DNA of 43,314 nucleotides from Discostella pseudostelligera. Lineage: Eukaryota; Bacillariophyta; Thalassiosirophyceae; Thalassiosirales; Thalassiosiraceae. This document shows, piece by piece, positions 14,301-23,234 of this stretch; the first letter of the stretch is position 1; every line of letters starts with the position of its first letter. Below the pieces are notes generated by a model. That model saw only the letters and a list, made by a program, of their open reading frames with translations, did not search any database and had not been told where the DNA came from. Made by a program: the position numbers and the translations under genes. The DNA lies in contig JALLBK010000121.1 in assembly GCA_036940085.1 (NCBI GenBank), positions 1 through 43,314 of the forward strand, written 5' to 3'.

Positions 14301-16479
14301 TAGCGTCTTTACCAGTCAATACATGTTGATTGACTTCAAATCGCTTCATCGGCTCCTCGATGCGCTTGAGAAGATGGCGCGACCATGTAATGTTGCCCGC
14401 CACGGGAGGCAAATTCCGTTGGATGGGAGGATCCTGCTTCAGCTTTTCGTAGAGTTGCTGAATCTTCTCAAGCTCGATGCCGTAATTGAGGAAGATAATG
14501 TTCAACTTTGAATCCAGATCAGCCTTGAGTGATTCTCGCTGAAGGACCTCTTGGAATTTATGCAGTAGGTTCAATGACTGACTGATGGATGAGATGTTCT
14601 CAAAAGAGTGATCAATAAACTCTTGCATGCCTCCCTCCAAATCAGATATTTTCACACTGAACTCGACAAAATCTCGATCGAACTTGTTGTTGTGATAATC
14701 GAGCAAATCATGGTTCCTGGCACGAAAATCTTGCTTGATCTGCATGAATTCATTCACCAGTGGTTCCATTCCTTCCAACTTATTTTCCGATAGTATTATG
14801 AACTGATCAATAGTGGAGAACATGTCAATCAGCTTGATGAGCCTTCGACAGAAGAGATCGAACTTCCCGAATATTTGCATTTCATTGAAATCGAATTGTC
14901 TACCGGTTGGCGTCTTTTCGAGCTTTCGCTTTGTCAGTTGGTAATGTTCTTGATAGCTCTCGTTCAGTTTGATCCCTGCATCAAGCCGCTTTAGTAGTTC
15001 TTTGGGCTCTTCTTGCCATAAATCACTTCCATGCCTCCCCTTGATGTTTTCCTTGGATCGAATGACTATCTGATCAGCGACCTTTGCAAGCAAATTGGCA
15101 ACCCGTTCTTCTGTGTTGTAGTACCGAGAAATGGTAAAAATCATCTGTGTCAATGATGAAGAAATGGAGAGAGAGGTAAGAAGATGTGCTGGCCTTTGAA
15201 AACAATTGCAGACCGAGAATGTTTGAGTTGCATACCATACCTTGATAGAGTTGATCAGTGCTGGTAGTGAATCATTGATGCCTTGCGCCGTTCCAGAGTA
15301 TAGCGGCTCAATGAAACGCTGCAATGTGGAGAGGTACTTCAGATTATCTCTTGCCTCGTTGAATGCCTCCGTGGTTTCAATGTCAATCTGTTTCCACCTT
15401 CGTATCAAACTGATAGTGTTTGATTTCTCCGGTTCATTTGCCCCCTTGGCGAAGGATGAAAGAATGCCCACAGCGAAGCGGCAATCCTTGCGCTTGAATT
15501 GTTCTATGATCGAAGACAAATGCTGGGTCCTCGCACGCCAGTATTCAATCTCAGCTTTGGGGCCCTCGAGATCTTTGGTGGTTGACTCATGCTGGTTGCT
15601 CTTCACACACGTAGCGATGAATTTTGCACTTTGGCCGCACCATTGTTCAAGCATCTCCATAAGATGGACAATCGCCTCAGGATGTTCGGAGAACGATTCG
15701 ATGTTTGAAGGATCCAACGATTCGACATGCGAACTTGTAAGTGGGTTGAGCTCTAGCCCTCCGGATATGCTTTCGACGGATGATGTCAGATTGTGCATGA
15801 ACTTGTTCATTTCATCTTTGAAATCGGCCTTTTGCTCATCATTTGTTTCACCCCACTCCGACGATTCCGCAAACAAGGGAGTGTAAGTGCATGCTAGCGC
15901 AGACTTGAACGTTTCGAGTGGCGAGCCCAACAGTTCTCCGTAGAACAGTGAGGTATCATTGGGCACTGACGAATCCACTTGGGTTCCATGACGGAGGAAG
16001 TAGCAGCATTTTGAATTCAACAAAACCGAATCGCCGTAGCTGACGAAGAGCTCAGACTTCTTGGCCTGCTTGGTGCCCTTCATTTCCTTCTGATCCAGAG
16101 AATCTACGACATTCATTCGTTGGAAGTGAGCAAAGAGGGCCGAGGGACCATTCCCCGAGAACAGCTCGGCAAACTTGGCCCACACTGCCGGATTTCGAAT
16201 GAATTGCTGCACCATCGACTCATCGCATCGGTCATTGTTTTCCTTGTCGCCGCTGTTCGAAAAGCAGAAAAGGATTCGGTCGGCGCACCAGAGGTGCCGT
16301 GCCGACAAGGTCGACATGGCGAAGATATCGAAGAAAGTTGTTGAGTTCAAGGAAGCTTCAGCTCTTGGACGAATTGAACTTTGTGGCGACAGAGATTTTT
16401 TAAAAATCGGTCTCCTCAACAACAACTTGAATTCCAACACACACATGAACCCCATCCCGACAGAAGAGTTCGAGCTCAT
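2330..16479 (-). CDS. Axonemal outer-arm dynein heavy chain (gamma / DNAH5-DNAH8 type)
   Basis: Motor subunit that moves doublet microtubules. Exons (minus strand): 16479-15241, 15144-3644, 3569-2330, giving about 4659 aa, normal for the family. Four P-loops in order: AAA1 GPAGTGKT (about residue 1938, followed by GCFDEFNRI), AAA2 GPSGGGKS (2222), AAA3 GAEGTAKT (2558), AAA4 GVGGSGKQ (2936). A coiled-coil stalk flanks the microtubule-binding domain (from about 3280, IKPAHIGEIKKL), and the protein ends with GIYIHGLSLDGAAW and WTLRGSAMLC. The C-terminal pattern and overall sequence fit DNAH5/8-type outer-arm chains. Intron 3643-3570 (74 nt) starts GTAAGT and ends TTTTAG; it contains the only early stop and joins WSTFQ to YMVADVQYGG. 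Intron 15240-15145 (96 nt) has no stop but is needed to restore the family motif ISRYYNTEER. The N-terminal start is uncertain: ATG 16479 is used, and ATG 16317 (MSTLSARHLW) is also plausible. Confidence 0.95.
3570..3643 (-). other. Intron 2 of the dynein heavy chain gene
   Basis: 74 nt, GTAAGT at the 5' end and TTTTAG at the 3' end on the minus strand. The in-frame TAA at 3642-3640 lies inside the intron. Splicing rebuilds a Gln codon (CA|G) and continues the conserved YMVADVQYGGKITD block. Confidence 0.93.
15145..15240 (-). other. Stop-free 96-nt intron inside the dynein reading frame
   Basis: Begins GTATGG and ends GACACAG (minus strand). It is 32 codons long with no stop, so a single-frame reading runs straight through it. 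The 32 residues (VWYATQTFSVC... to SSLTQ) split the dynein N-terminal motif; removing them gives SIK-MIFTISRYYNTEERV, as in other axonemal heavy chains. Confidence 0.85.
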
Positions 16480-17068
16480 CTGAATATTGATGATGTTCCG
16501 CCGATTCCGACGGCACCTTAACGCAACTATCCAAGGAACATATCACTATCTATTCTTTTCACAGACCAATGATATCGTTGTTCGTTCGGTGTATACGCAA
16601 GTGATCGAAGCTCAAACTCAAACCCATCCCCTTGTCGCGTAGGTATTAGACTGCATCCCATCATGTGTGTCCGCTGACGAAGATCTATTGTTGCTCCTAA
16701 ATTTGGTACATACGGCGCGGCAGTGTTGTCCTCCTCCGTCATTCTCATTGAGTTTCAAATGAATAGTATCTGCACGACATCAAGATCATATCATCCTTCG
16801 ACGCTTGTGTGCCATATATACCATCGTGTCTTACTTTTGGGAAGACGAATGACGTCGCGGGCGTGCTCTTACCCTTGACGTTGCTGCCTATCCGCTTTTG
16901 TACCCCCCAAAACGGCGATGCATCCACACCACTCAATTCCGGATAGCAATGTAGGAGGTATAATCGCCCTTAGCCAACTGGGGTTGGCCACCGTCGTATT
17001 TGTATCGCCGTTATGGGGAAATTACGGTTAAAGGGTGTTGTCTTTTCAGTGCAACACCCACACCTGCT

Positions 17069-17092
17069 GCCGCCGCCGCCGCCGCCGCCGCT
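17069..17092. repeat. (GCC)7 microsatellite
   Basis: Seven perfect GCC triplets followed by GCT, in a non-coding stretch. Confidence 0.9.
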
Positions 17093-17340
17093 GATTCTCT
17101 GTCACCGACTCGTCGCCCACCCGCCAGCCGCCAGCAAGAAGTTGTTGTCCTTCGTCATTGTCGATGGCAAATCACAAGAAGGCCATGATACTCGTACTTG
17201 CGGGTCAGAAGGTAGCACCCACAACAGATTCGCGATCGAGGTGGTGCCGAAGCAGAAGATCTTGATGCTACTACTACTACCGTCGCGGCAATGGATCTCA
17301 TCGTCGGCGTCGCCATCGATTGATCGATGATGCTCTGCTT

Positions 17341-17397
17341 CCCGCCATTTTGTCACAATTTTCCCGCCATTTCTGCAACATTTTCATCCCGCCATTT
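17341..17397. promoter_or_regulatory. Three E2F-like CCCGCCATTT boxes
   Basis: Exact CCCGCCATTT at 17341-17350, 17363-17372 and 17388-17397, start-to-start spacing 22 and 25 bp. The core resembles the E2F/DP consensus TTTCCCGCC. The cluster lies about 0.9 kb upstream of the dynein ATG and about 200 bp beyond the stop of the coiled-coil gene, so its target gene is unclear. Confidence 0.5.
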
Positions 17398-17599
17398 TCG
17401 AGAAGGCATTGCTTTTTGCTTCTGCTTTGTTGTAATAGGAGTAAGGAAACCGCTTGATGCAATGGACATTTAATTTACGGGTACAATATCGATGATCGAT
17501 GGCCGCTTCACATTTGATGTACAGCATCACCAACAATTAGTAATACAGCATAACTGCGAGCAAACTCGAAAACGAAGAGGGACGATGCCTTGCCGATAT

Positions 17600-18346
17600 C
17601 TAAATGGTGGAAAGACGGTTGGTAGGATGCAATCGCCTATGCGGGCACATTAGACTGTCAAGTAAGTCACCCAACACGTCACCCTCTCGTGCGTACATTA
17701 TCATATCGTTGGTCCCAAAGGAAGTCAAACTGTCCACATCCTCTTTGTCAACATCACACTCGACATTCGATGCCTCGCATTGATGAGATTCACAGATGCG
17801 TTGTGGCACCTCGCCCGATTCCTCGACAACCTCCTCCTCCACAACCTGCAGAAGACGTGGGCGTGACATCAGAACTAATTCATTTAACTTCTTATTCGTC
17901 AACCTCCTCACTTGGCCTTCCAAATCCTGGGTCCGTTCAACGTATTCTTTGAGTTTGATCAAGAGCATGGGTACATCGACATCTTTTCCATGAAACGTAG
18001 TTTCGTAAGCTTCGATACTTGCATTCAATTTTGTCATCTTTGCAACGAGGCTGGACTCTCTGCTCCGCTGCGCATTGAACTCCTCTTTGAGATTCTTGAT
18101 TACCCACTCCTTCGTCTTGACTTTCTGCTCCAATTGCTGGATGGTATTATCGGATACTTTTTCTTTGGTTTCATATTCGCGAAGCTTAGAATTGAGCTGT
18201 TTCATTAATGGCCTGAGTTGAGATAGCTCAGCATCGCGCTCGTGAAGGGTTCTCGTCTGCTCCGCTGTCATGTCGGCAAGCTGCTGAAATGAGGCCCACG
18301 CAAGCGTCGACCCATGGTACCTCGTCTGCGAGAACGGATTATGCAT
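17600..18346 (-). CDS. Coiled-coil protein of unknown function
   Basis: 248 aa, single exon. The ATG is at 18346; the codon before it in frame is GTG. Residues about 25-150 are predicted by eye to form a coiled coil: heptad-like Leu spacing in TRTLHERDAELSQLR, TIQQLEQKVKTKEWV and the following helices, rich in Glu, Lys and Gln. A tidy block, DVPMLLIKLKEYVERTQ and then RRLTNKKLNELVLMSRPR, at about 123-163 looks conserved rather than low-complexity. The tail is acidic (EEEVVEESGEV). I do not recognise the family. A structural or centriolar role would fit a coiled coil next to a dynein gene, but nothing in the sequence shows it. It is divergent from the transporter gene at 18906. Confidence 0.7.
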   Translation of the reverse strand: MHNPFSQTRYHGSTLAWASFQQLADMTAEQTRTLHERDAELSQLRPLMKQLNSKLREYETKEKVSDNTIQQLEQKVKTKEWVIKNLKEEFNAQRSRESSLVAKMTKLNASIEAYETTFHGKDVDVPMLLIKLKEYVERTQDLEGQVRRLTNKKLNELVLMSRPRLLQVVEEEVVEESGEVPQRICESHQCEASNVECDVDKEDVDSLTSFGTNDMIMYAREGDVLGDLLDSLMCPHRRLHPTNRLSTI

Positions 18347-18905
18347 CACAATGATTGTATCGATTTCTATGCTTTTCTTATGTGCCCGTCAATAACTTGG
18401 CTCATTTGCGAGTGGTAGTGAGCGAATACTAGTTGTTGTTGGTCTTGGGTAGTGGTGCCGCAGCCGCCCGCAGCATCATTAAACCTAAACATCTCTGCCA
18501 CCTGCCACCTGGCACAGTCCTCGGCCGGAAAGAATCGGCCGAAACCTTTCGTTATGAAGCTGTCATCACCTGGATCAGCAATGTCCTATCCCATGGTGTT
18601 GAGTTGAGCATCATAGTGATGGTGATGGGCTCAATTTATCCCTTTCGACGGCTCGGAACGCAGCTCATGGTGTCGGTGTTTCATTTTCTGTGTGGAGGGA
18701 AAAAATTGCGACAAGAAGAAGATAATCCTGTTTTGGGCCACTTTGGCGACTTTCTTAACGAAATGCCTGTATGAACTATCGCCAAACTGCTACGTCAAGG
18801 TCGCTGTTGTCATCATGACGTCAGCCATCGATGACCTCGTGACAAGAAGTAGCAAAGCCAAGCCGCACGCACCACGCACTGCGCACAAAAAGAAGAGCGA
18901 GCGGC
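18347..18905. promoter_or_regulatory. Divergent intergenic region with a palindromic CRE
   Basis: 559 bp between the divergent coiled-coil and transporter genes. TGACGTCA at 18816-18823 is a perfect cAMP-response-type bZIP palindrome, 83 bp before the transporter ATG; a half site (ACGTCA) lies at 18792-18797. TGACGT elements are known CO2/cAMP-responsive sites in diatom carbonic anhydrase promoters. Whether this one is used is unknown. Confidence 0.45.
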
Positions 18906-20537
18906 ATGGAGAGAAGCTGGAGAAGGCAGATCAAAGATCATGCAAAGCACAAAGCACGCAAGCAATGCACACAAGCCCGGCCGCCCAGGATGAATGCAAT
19001 GAATGGCTATGGCTTGGCAAACCAAGCCCCGACCATGGAGGATTACCGATCTAGTACGCCATCCAAAACGCAAGCGCGATCTACCTGCAATAACATCCGC
19101 AGTAGCAGGGCAAATAACAATGACAACCCTGGAACGAATGATATCGGTGCCATCTTGTCCTCGCGCATCGATGCCCTCCCTCGACCCGTCCAGTTTATAT
19201 CCTTGGCAGTATGTGTCTTCTTTTTCTTCGGGATACATAATGTAATTCAAGAGGCGATGATAAATACAGAGGGTTTTACGTTTGGAGTAATGCTGGGTTG
19301 GATGGAGGTGCTGGGTGTCACGCTGTGTAGTGGATTGGAACGGAGTTCATTGCCTTTCATCGGAAATGGCGAAAGTCGACGCCCGAGAATGGCGCCTTGG
19401 CAAGCCTATCCACCACTGACCATCTGTTTAGTGATGAGCTCGAGTCTCGCCAGTTGGAGTTTGAATTATATAAATTTCCCAACCAAGGTGGTCTTTCGAA
19501 GTTGCAAGTTATTACCCACAATGATAATTGCATACATGATGGGGAATGCGAAACGATTCACCTACGTGGAGGTTGTCAGTGCCATCGCAGTGTGTGCGGG
19601 TTTGATCACATTTGCTGCTGGTGATTGGTCATTAAGCAACCCTCAATTTCATCCATTCGGCCTAACACTTGTTTCTCTGAGTGTATTTGCCGATGCAATC
19701 CTACCCAATGCACAAGAGAAACTCTTTCGAACATTTGATGCGAGCAAGAGTGAAGTAATGTTTTTCACAAATATCTACACATTGGTCGTCCAAACTTGCA
19801 GTGCCTTCTTGAGTGGGGATTTAACGGGTATGTTTCATTTTGTTATGAGGAAGTCAGTTCGAGAAGAAAATTATTTCTCTCGTGTATTGTGGACCAAAAG
19901 GTCTCAAGTTGAGGAGGAGCATTTTGTCGAATTGGAAGAAGATGCCGTGATGAACGAATCGGCGCCAGGAGGTATTAGATACAAGTTCATACAATACATG
20001 GTGCTATACATTCTTATTTCGCACATCGCGGTGTCTGCTCATACCGCTGTGGTGAAAAAGTTTGGTGGCGTTGCTGCAGTTTTTATTGGTACGGCAAGGA
20101 AAGGCAGTGAGTATATATTGATTATACTTTTGATGATGATTGCGCCTATTCACAACCTCACAATTTTCATCACAGTGACATTGATGCTGAGCTTTGCATT
20201 GTTCCCAAAAGAGAGCAATTGGAAGTACGCAGTAGGAAGCATATTAGTGCTGGGAGGTTTGACGGTCGCAAGTTTGGATAAGCAAAGGAATAAACGTCGC
20301 GCGGTCAGCAATCAGCAAGAATCATTTGAAATGAAGTCGAATGGAAAGCATCAGTCTATGGATAACAAATTACTTGTTCCCACTCTGCCGAAGGATCCGT
20401 CTGAAACAGCAAATCTTATCAATTACAATGGCGATGACGACCAAACAATCGAATTCAACTCAGGTATTAATCAGGATGTAGAGCTTGGTCGCTCATTGTT
20501 GACGACTTCTGGTAATGGACCGGAACGTAGAAGATGA
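18906..20537 (+). CDS. PAPS / nucleotide-sugar transporter, SLC35B3-like (UAA family)
   Basis: 543 aa, single exon. About ten hydrophobic segments run from residue 97 to about 450. The signature NYINFPTKVVFRSCKLLP (187-204), followed by DAILPNAQEK (263-272), matches the UAA transporter family and is closest to SLC35B2/B3 carriers, which import the sulfate donor PAPS into the Golgi in exchange for nucleotide. Diatoms sulfate their polysaccharides, so a Golgi PAPS carrier is expected. Unusual points are a charged insertion at about 317-357 (EENYFSR through EEEHFVELEEDAVMNES) between membrane helices, and hydrophilic N- and C-terminal tails of about 95 and 85 residues. The exact substrate is not decided by sequence alone. 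ATG 18906 is the first in frame; ATG 18990 (MNAMNGYG) is an alternative. AATAAA occurs at 20555-20560, after the stop. Confidence 0.85.
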   Translation: MERSWRRQIKDHAKHKARKQCTQARPPRMNAMNGYGLANQAPTMEDYRSSTPSKTQARSTCNNIRSSRANNNDNPGTNDIGAILSSRIDALPRPVQFISLAVCVFFFFGIHNVIQEAMINTEGFTFGVMLGWMEVLGVTLCSGLERSSLPFIGNGESRRPRMAPWQAYPPLTICLVMSSSLASWSLNYINFPTKVVFRSCKLLPTMIIAYMMGNAKRFTYVEVVSAIAVCAGLITFAAGDWSLSNPQFHPFGLTLVSLSVFADAILPNAQEKLFRTFDASKSEVMFFTNIYTLVVQTCSAFLSGDLTGMFHFVMRKSVREENYFSRVLWTKRSQVEEEHFVELEEDAVMNESAPGGIRYKFIQYMVLYILISHIAVSAHTAVVKKFGGVAAVFIGTARKGSEYILIILLMMIAPIHNLTIFITVTLMLSFALFPKESNWKYAVGSILVLGGLTVASLDKQRNKRRAVSNQQESFEMKSNGKHQSMDNKLLVPTLPKDPSETANLINYNGDDDQTIEFNSGINQDVELGRSLLTTSGNGPERRR

Positions 20538-20844
20538 TATCATTAGCATAACATAATAAACCATACAAACTACTCAACCATGTCCATTAATATTTGGAAG
20601 CTTTGGCGGATAGTCGTCAGATGCATCGCATCATCGCATCGCGCATAACATCCATAAATAAAACAGAAAAAGGAGAACTTTCGGCGGGAACTTGGCGCGG
20701 AGAACGCTGGCATAACTTTTGGCGGGAGCATCGGCACCGACGTCGATGCTGATGACGACAACGACCAACGACGTGGACGATGCCCGATGCCGGACGATGA
20801 TAAGATAGGCGGGTGGAAGGTTGCCGTAGAACATCGAAGTCACG
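20538..20844. promoter_or_regulatory. Short promoter with two E2F-like sites
   Basis: TTTCGGCGGGAA (20679-20690) and TTTTGGCGGGAG (20717-20728) are two E2F-like sites, 154-166 and 117-128 bp before the M41-like gene ATG. TTGGCGCG lies between them. The region also holds the short 3' end of the transporter gene. Confidence 0.5.
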
Positions 20845-22587
20845 ATGAATATCTCCTCTCGCACGATGAGGAAAAGTATTTGCCTTGTTCCCGTATTGGC
20901 ATTGTTTGGTCTACATTGTCAAAGTCTGACGATATCACCAGTATCAGTATCAGTATCAGTATCAAGATGCAATGCTGGACATCGTCTACGTCGATCGAAT
21001 TTCAGCCTCCATTCCACTGAAACTACCGAGGATTACTCTCGAGAGACTACTACAAACCCAGAGAAGAAACCAATAGACAGGATTCAGCTATCAAAGCTCG
21101 ATTCTTGTCGTACTCGAACTGCGGCAAACAGAATCATCTCTCAGGCACTGGCAACTAGCAGAAGCGAGCGAGATTGTCTGTACGATTCTATAAAAATACC
21201 ACAAAATGTGTCCACCCGTCCCATCAGTGACGCCGAGCTATCACTGCAAACTCGCACTATCAACTCCAAGTACAAGATTTTTGACTTATTGGAACAAAAT
21301 GGTGATAGGGATATTGATCGAGCATCCTTGGCTGTATTCTGTGTTTTCATGTTCGGTTCGACATCTGCAATACTAGCGCAACAAACAACTCAAGGGCTGC
21401 CTGAGATTGTGCGATGGTTGATAGTATTTGCATTATGCTTCAGTCCATTGGTATTGGTCGGGTATGGATTAGCAGTTCCGGAACAACTTTCTGCTGTATT
21501 AGTGTCCATACAGAGAGCATTATTTCCTTCGTATCGGAAGAGGATGATTCAGCACGAGGCAGGACACTTTTTGCTTGGTTATCTGTTGGGATGGCCAGTG
21601 AAGACGTACCGAGCGAACAATGCTGTCAAAAGCGCTGTCGAGTTTTTCCCATTAAGCGATGTCGATGCTGGGAAAGAGAGAGCTCAGCAATTGGGGTTCG
21701 ATGCTAGGAATATCGATAGCGACAGTGCTGAGAATGAAATTGCAATGAATGGTGAAAGCGATCGTCCATACTATTCAAAAGAAGGAAAAGGAAATAATGA
21801 TATGGAACGATCTGTGCTACGAGATAGTATATCCTCCGATGCTTCATACTTTGCCCTACCAAGAATAGACGATCCAACATCGTCATGGCCCTATCGTGGA
21901 TTCGACGACGCCACCCTCGACAAACTTGCGATAATTAGCGTAGCGGGTGCATGTGCTGAGATATTGTCGTACGGGAATGCAGAGGGAGGAGTTGCAGATT
22001 TAATTCAATTACGGCGCATCTATGGTGCTGCAGCCTCAGCATCAAGAAACAGCAACGTCAATGGAGTAGATGGTCAGTCAGATGCACTAGGCTCATTTAG
22101 TGACGATGCAAAGGATCGCAGACTTCGTCGTGAGGAGAAACAAATAGACGGTACAATGGGCGAGAAGGAGATGGACAATCGGACACGATTTGCACTGGGA
22201 TATGCCATGGGACTATTGCGACAACATTTGGGAGCGTTAGACGCACTAGCTGAAGTAATGGAGAGAGACGGATCCGTTGGCGAATGCATCGTGGCACTGG
22301 AAGAGTGCCCTAATGTGAGTGGTTATACGCTCAAGGGAGATTATGACAAGATTCGAAGAGAGAAATTTTGTGCAGAGGAACGAGGCCTCGGGGCATGGAT
22401 CGAGCGAACATTTTTGGGTGGCAGTAAAACAATTGATATTGAAGATGTAGATGTCATCGAAGGAAAAGGTGGCGGTGAAAGACGACAGGGATTTCAACTA
22501 ACTGGAGATGATCCATTGTATGTAGCATTAGCCGTGGCTGTGGTCTTTTTCGCATGGGCTTCCGAGGGTGGTCTATCATTGCATTAG
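20845..22587 (+). CDS. Membrane M41 (FtsH-type) metallopeptidase lacking an AAA domain, probably plastid
   Basis: 580 aa, single exon. An N-terminal hydrophobic stretch (about 11-24) looks like a signal peptide. Two transmembrane helices follow at about 161-178 and 190-209. HEAGH (237-241) is the zinc and catalytic motif of the M41 family. The block SVAGACAEILSYGNAEGGVADL holds an Asp (385) where FtsH has its third zinc ligand. There is no P-loop and no SRH, so this is the protease part alone. Plants have similar AAA-less M41 chloroplast membrane proteins (VIR3-type). With the signal peptide, this suggests a plastid membrane protease, but the usual diatom ASAF motif is not clear (CQSLTIS is seen). 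A Ser/Asp-rich loop of about 100 residues separates the two zinc motifs. A (CAGTAT)4 microsatellite at 20939-20962 encodes SVSVSV near the N-terminus. Confidence 0.85.
   Translation: MNISSRTMRKSICLVPVLALFGLHCQSLTISPVSVSVSVSRCNAGHRLRRSNFSLHSTETTEDYSRETTTNPEKKPIDRIQLSKLDSCRTRTAANRIISQALATSRSERDCLYDSIKIPQNVSTRPISDAELSLQTRTINSKYKIFDLLEQNGDRDIDRASLAVFCVFMFGSTSAILAQQTTQGLPEIVRWLIVFALCFSPLVLVGYGLAVPEQLSAVLVSIQRALFPSYRKRMIQHEAGHFLLGYLLGWPVKTYRANNAVKSAVEFFPLSDVDAGKERAQQLGFDARNIDSDSAENEIAMNGESDRPYYSKEGKGNNDMERSVLRDSISSDASYFALPRIDDPTSSWPYRGFDDATLDKLAIISVAGACAEILSYGNAEGGVADLIQLRRIYGAAASASRNSNVNGVDGQSDALGSFSDDAKDRRLRREEKQIDGTMGEKEMDNRTRFALGYAMGLLRQHLGALDALAEVMERDGSVGECIVALEECPNVSGYTLKGDYDKIRREKFCAEERGLGAWIERTFLGGSKTIDIEDVDVIEGKGGGERRQGFQLTGDDPLYVALAVAVVFFAWASEGGLSLH
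20939..20962 (+). repeat. (CAGTAT)4 microsatellite within a coding region
   Basis: Four perfect 6-bp copies encode alternating Ser-Val in the presequence of the M41-like protein. The period is a multiple of three, so length changes stay in frame. Confidence 0.9.
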
Positions 22588-22798
22588 AGTGGAGCAATTT
22601 TTATTTGATTATCAGAATCGATTGGTTTGCATTATTTGCTGTGTGTAGGATACCCCCCAAATCTCTAACGTGAAACTCTTCGATTTGCACCTAATAATCA
22701 ATCCTGAAAAGCGAATTGTAGCAATTGTTGTGTTATCTCCCAATGCCCGAGAGGTGACAAACCCCTGCCCTGACCCGCCCCCCCCACATTCACCATTT

Positions 22799-23234
22799 CT
22801 ACTCCTTCTTATCTCTATCTTTCTTTGGAATCATTTTCTGTAAACTGAATCGTTGTGGCGGTGGCGGCAATATACCGAATTTTCCCAATATCCAAGCTAC
22901 CCGATCGGAGGTTTGTGCTCCCACCGATATCCAATAGCGCAGTCGATCGGTCTTGAGACGAATTTCTTTAATGCCCGCCAGGTTGGCGATGGGATTGTAC
23001 GTTCCGACCTGAAATGATATTATTGATATTTTTGGAAGCAAGCGGGCGTGAATGATAGTGAATGATGAGTGTGAGGTGAGAGATGCAGAACATCAACATA
23101 ATGATGTTTCAACCGTAGTTACTCACTATTTCGAGAAACTTCCCATCTCGTGGTGCACGTGCATCGGCGGCCACCATCCGATAAAAGGGCGAATGCGTCC
23201 GCCCAAAACGCTGAAGTCGGAGACGAACTACCAT
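22799..23234 (-). CDS. Ribosomal protein bS16, probably mitochondrial
   Basis: Small-subunit ribosomal protein. Two exons: 23234-23127 (36 codons) and 23008-22799 (69 residues plus stop), 105 aa in total. Exon 1 encodes [19 protein letters not shown] and then [12 protein letters not shown]. Exon 2 continues [12 protein letters not shown] and [16 protein letters not shown], so the whole bS16 fold is present. Intron 23126-23009 (118 nt) begins GTGAGT and ends TTTCAG, in phase 0. Diatom plastid genomes normally encode their own rps16, so this nuclear copy is inferred to serve the mitochondrion. No long presequence is seen, and an in-frame stop lies 39 nt upstream of the ATG. The C-terminal tail is basic ([11 protein letters not shown]). 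The gene is head to head with ATAD3. Confidence 0.92.

Larger units (their letters stand above)
16480..17599. other. 1.1-kb intergenic stretch upstream of dynein; no supported gene
   Basis: Holds the presumed promoter of the minus-strand dynein gene. Open frames on the minus strand at 16527-16748 and 16745-16936 and on the plus strand at 17013-17330 are short and unrecognised. Visible structure: a (GCC)7 microsatellite at 17069-17089 and three CCCGCCATTT boxes at 17341-17397. Confidence 0.5.

Noticed and set aside
16527..16936. Two minus-strand ORFs overlapping as ATGA (63 and 73 codons) upstream of dynein
   Set aside because: GTAAGA donors and a GTGCAG acceptor exist, but every join I tried hits a stop soon or leaves the second frame; no homology recognised.
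17013..17330. 105-codon plus-strand ORF with poly-Pro from the GCC repeat
   Set aside because: Composition is driven by the microsatellite and simple sequence; no family resemblance.
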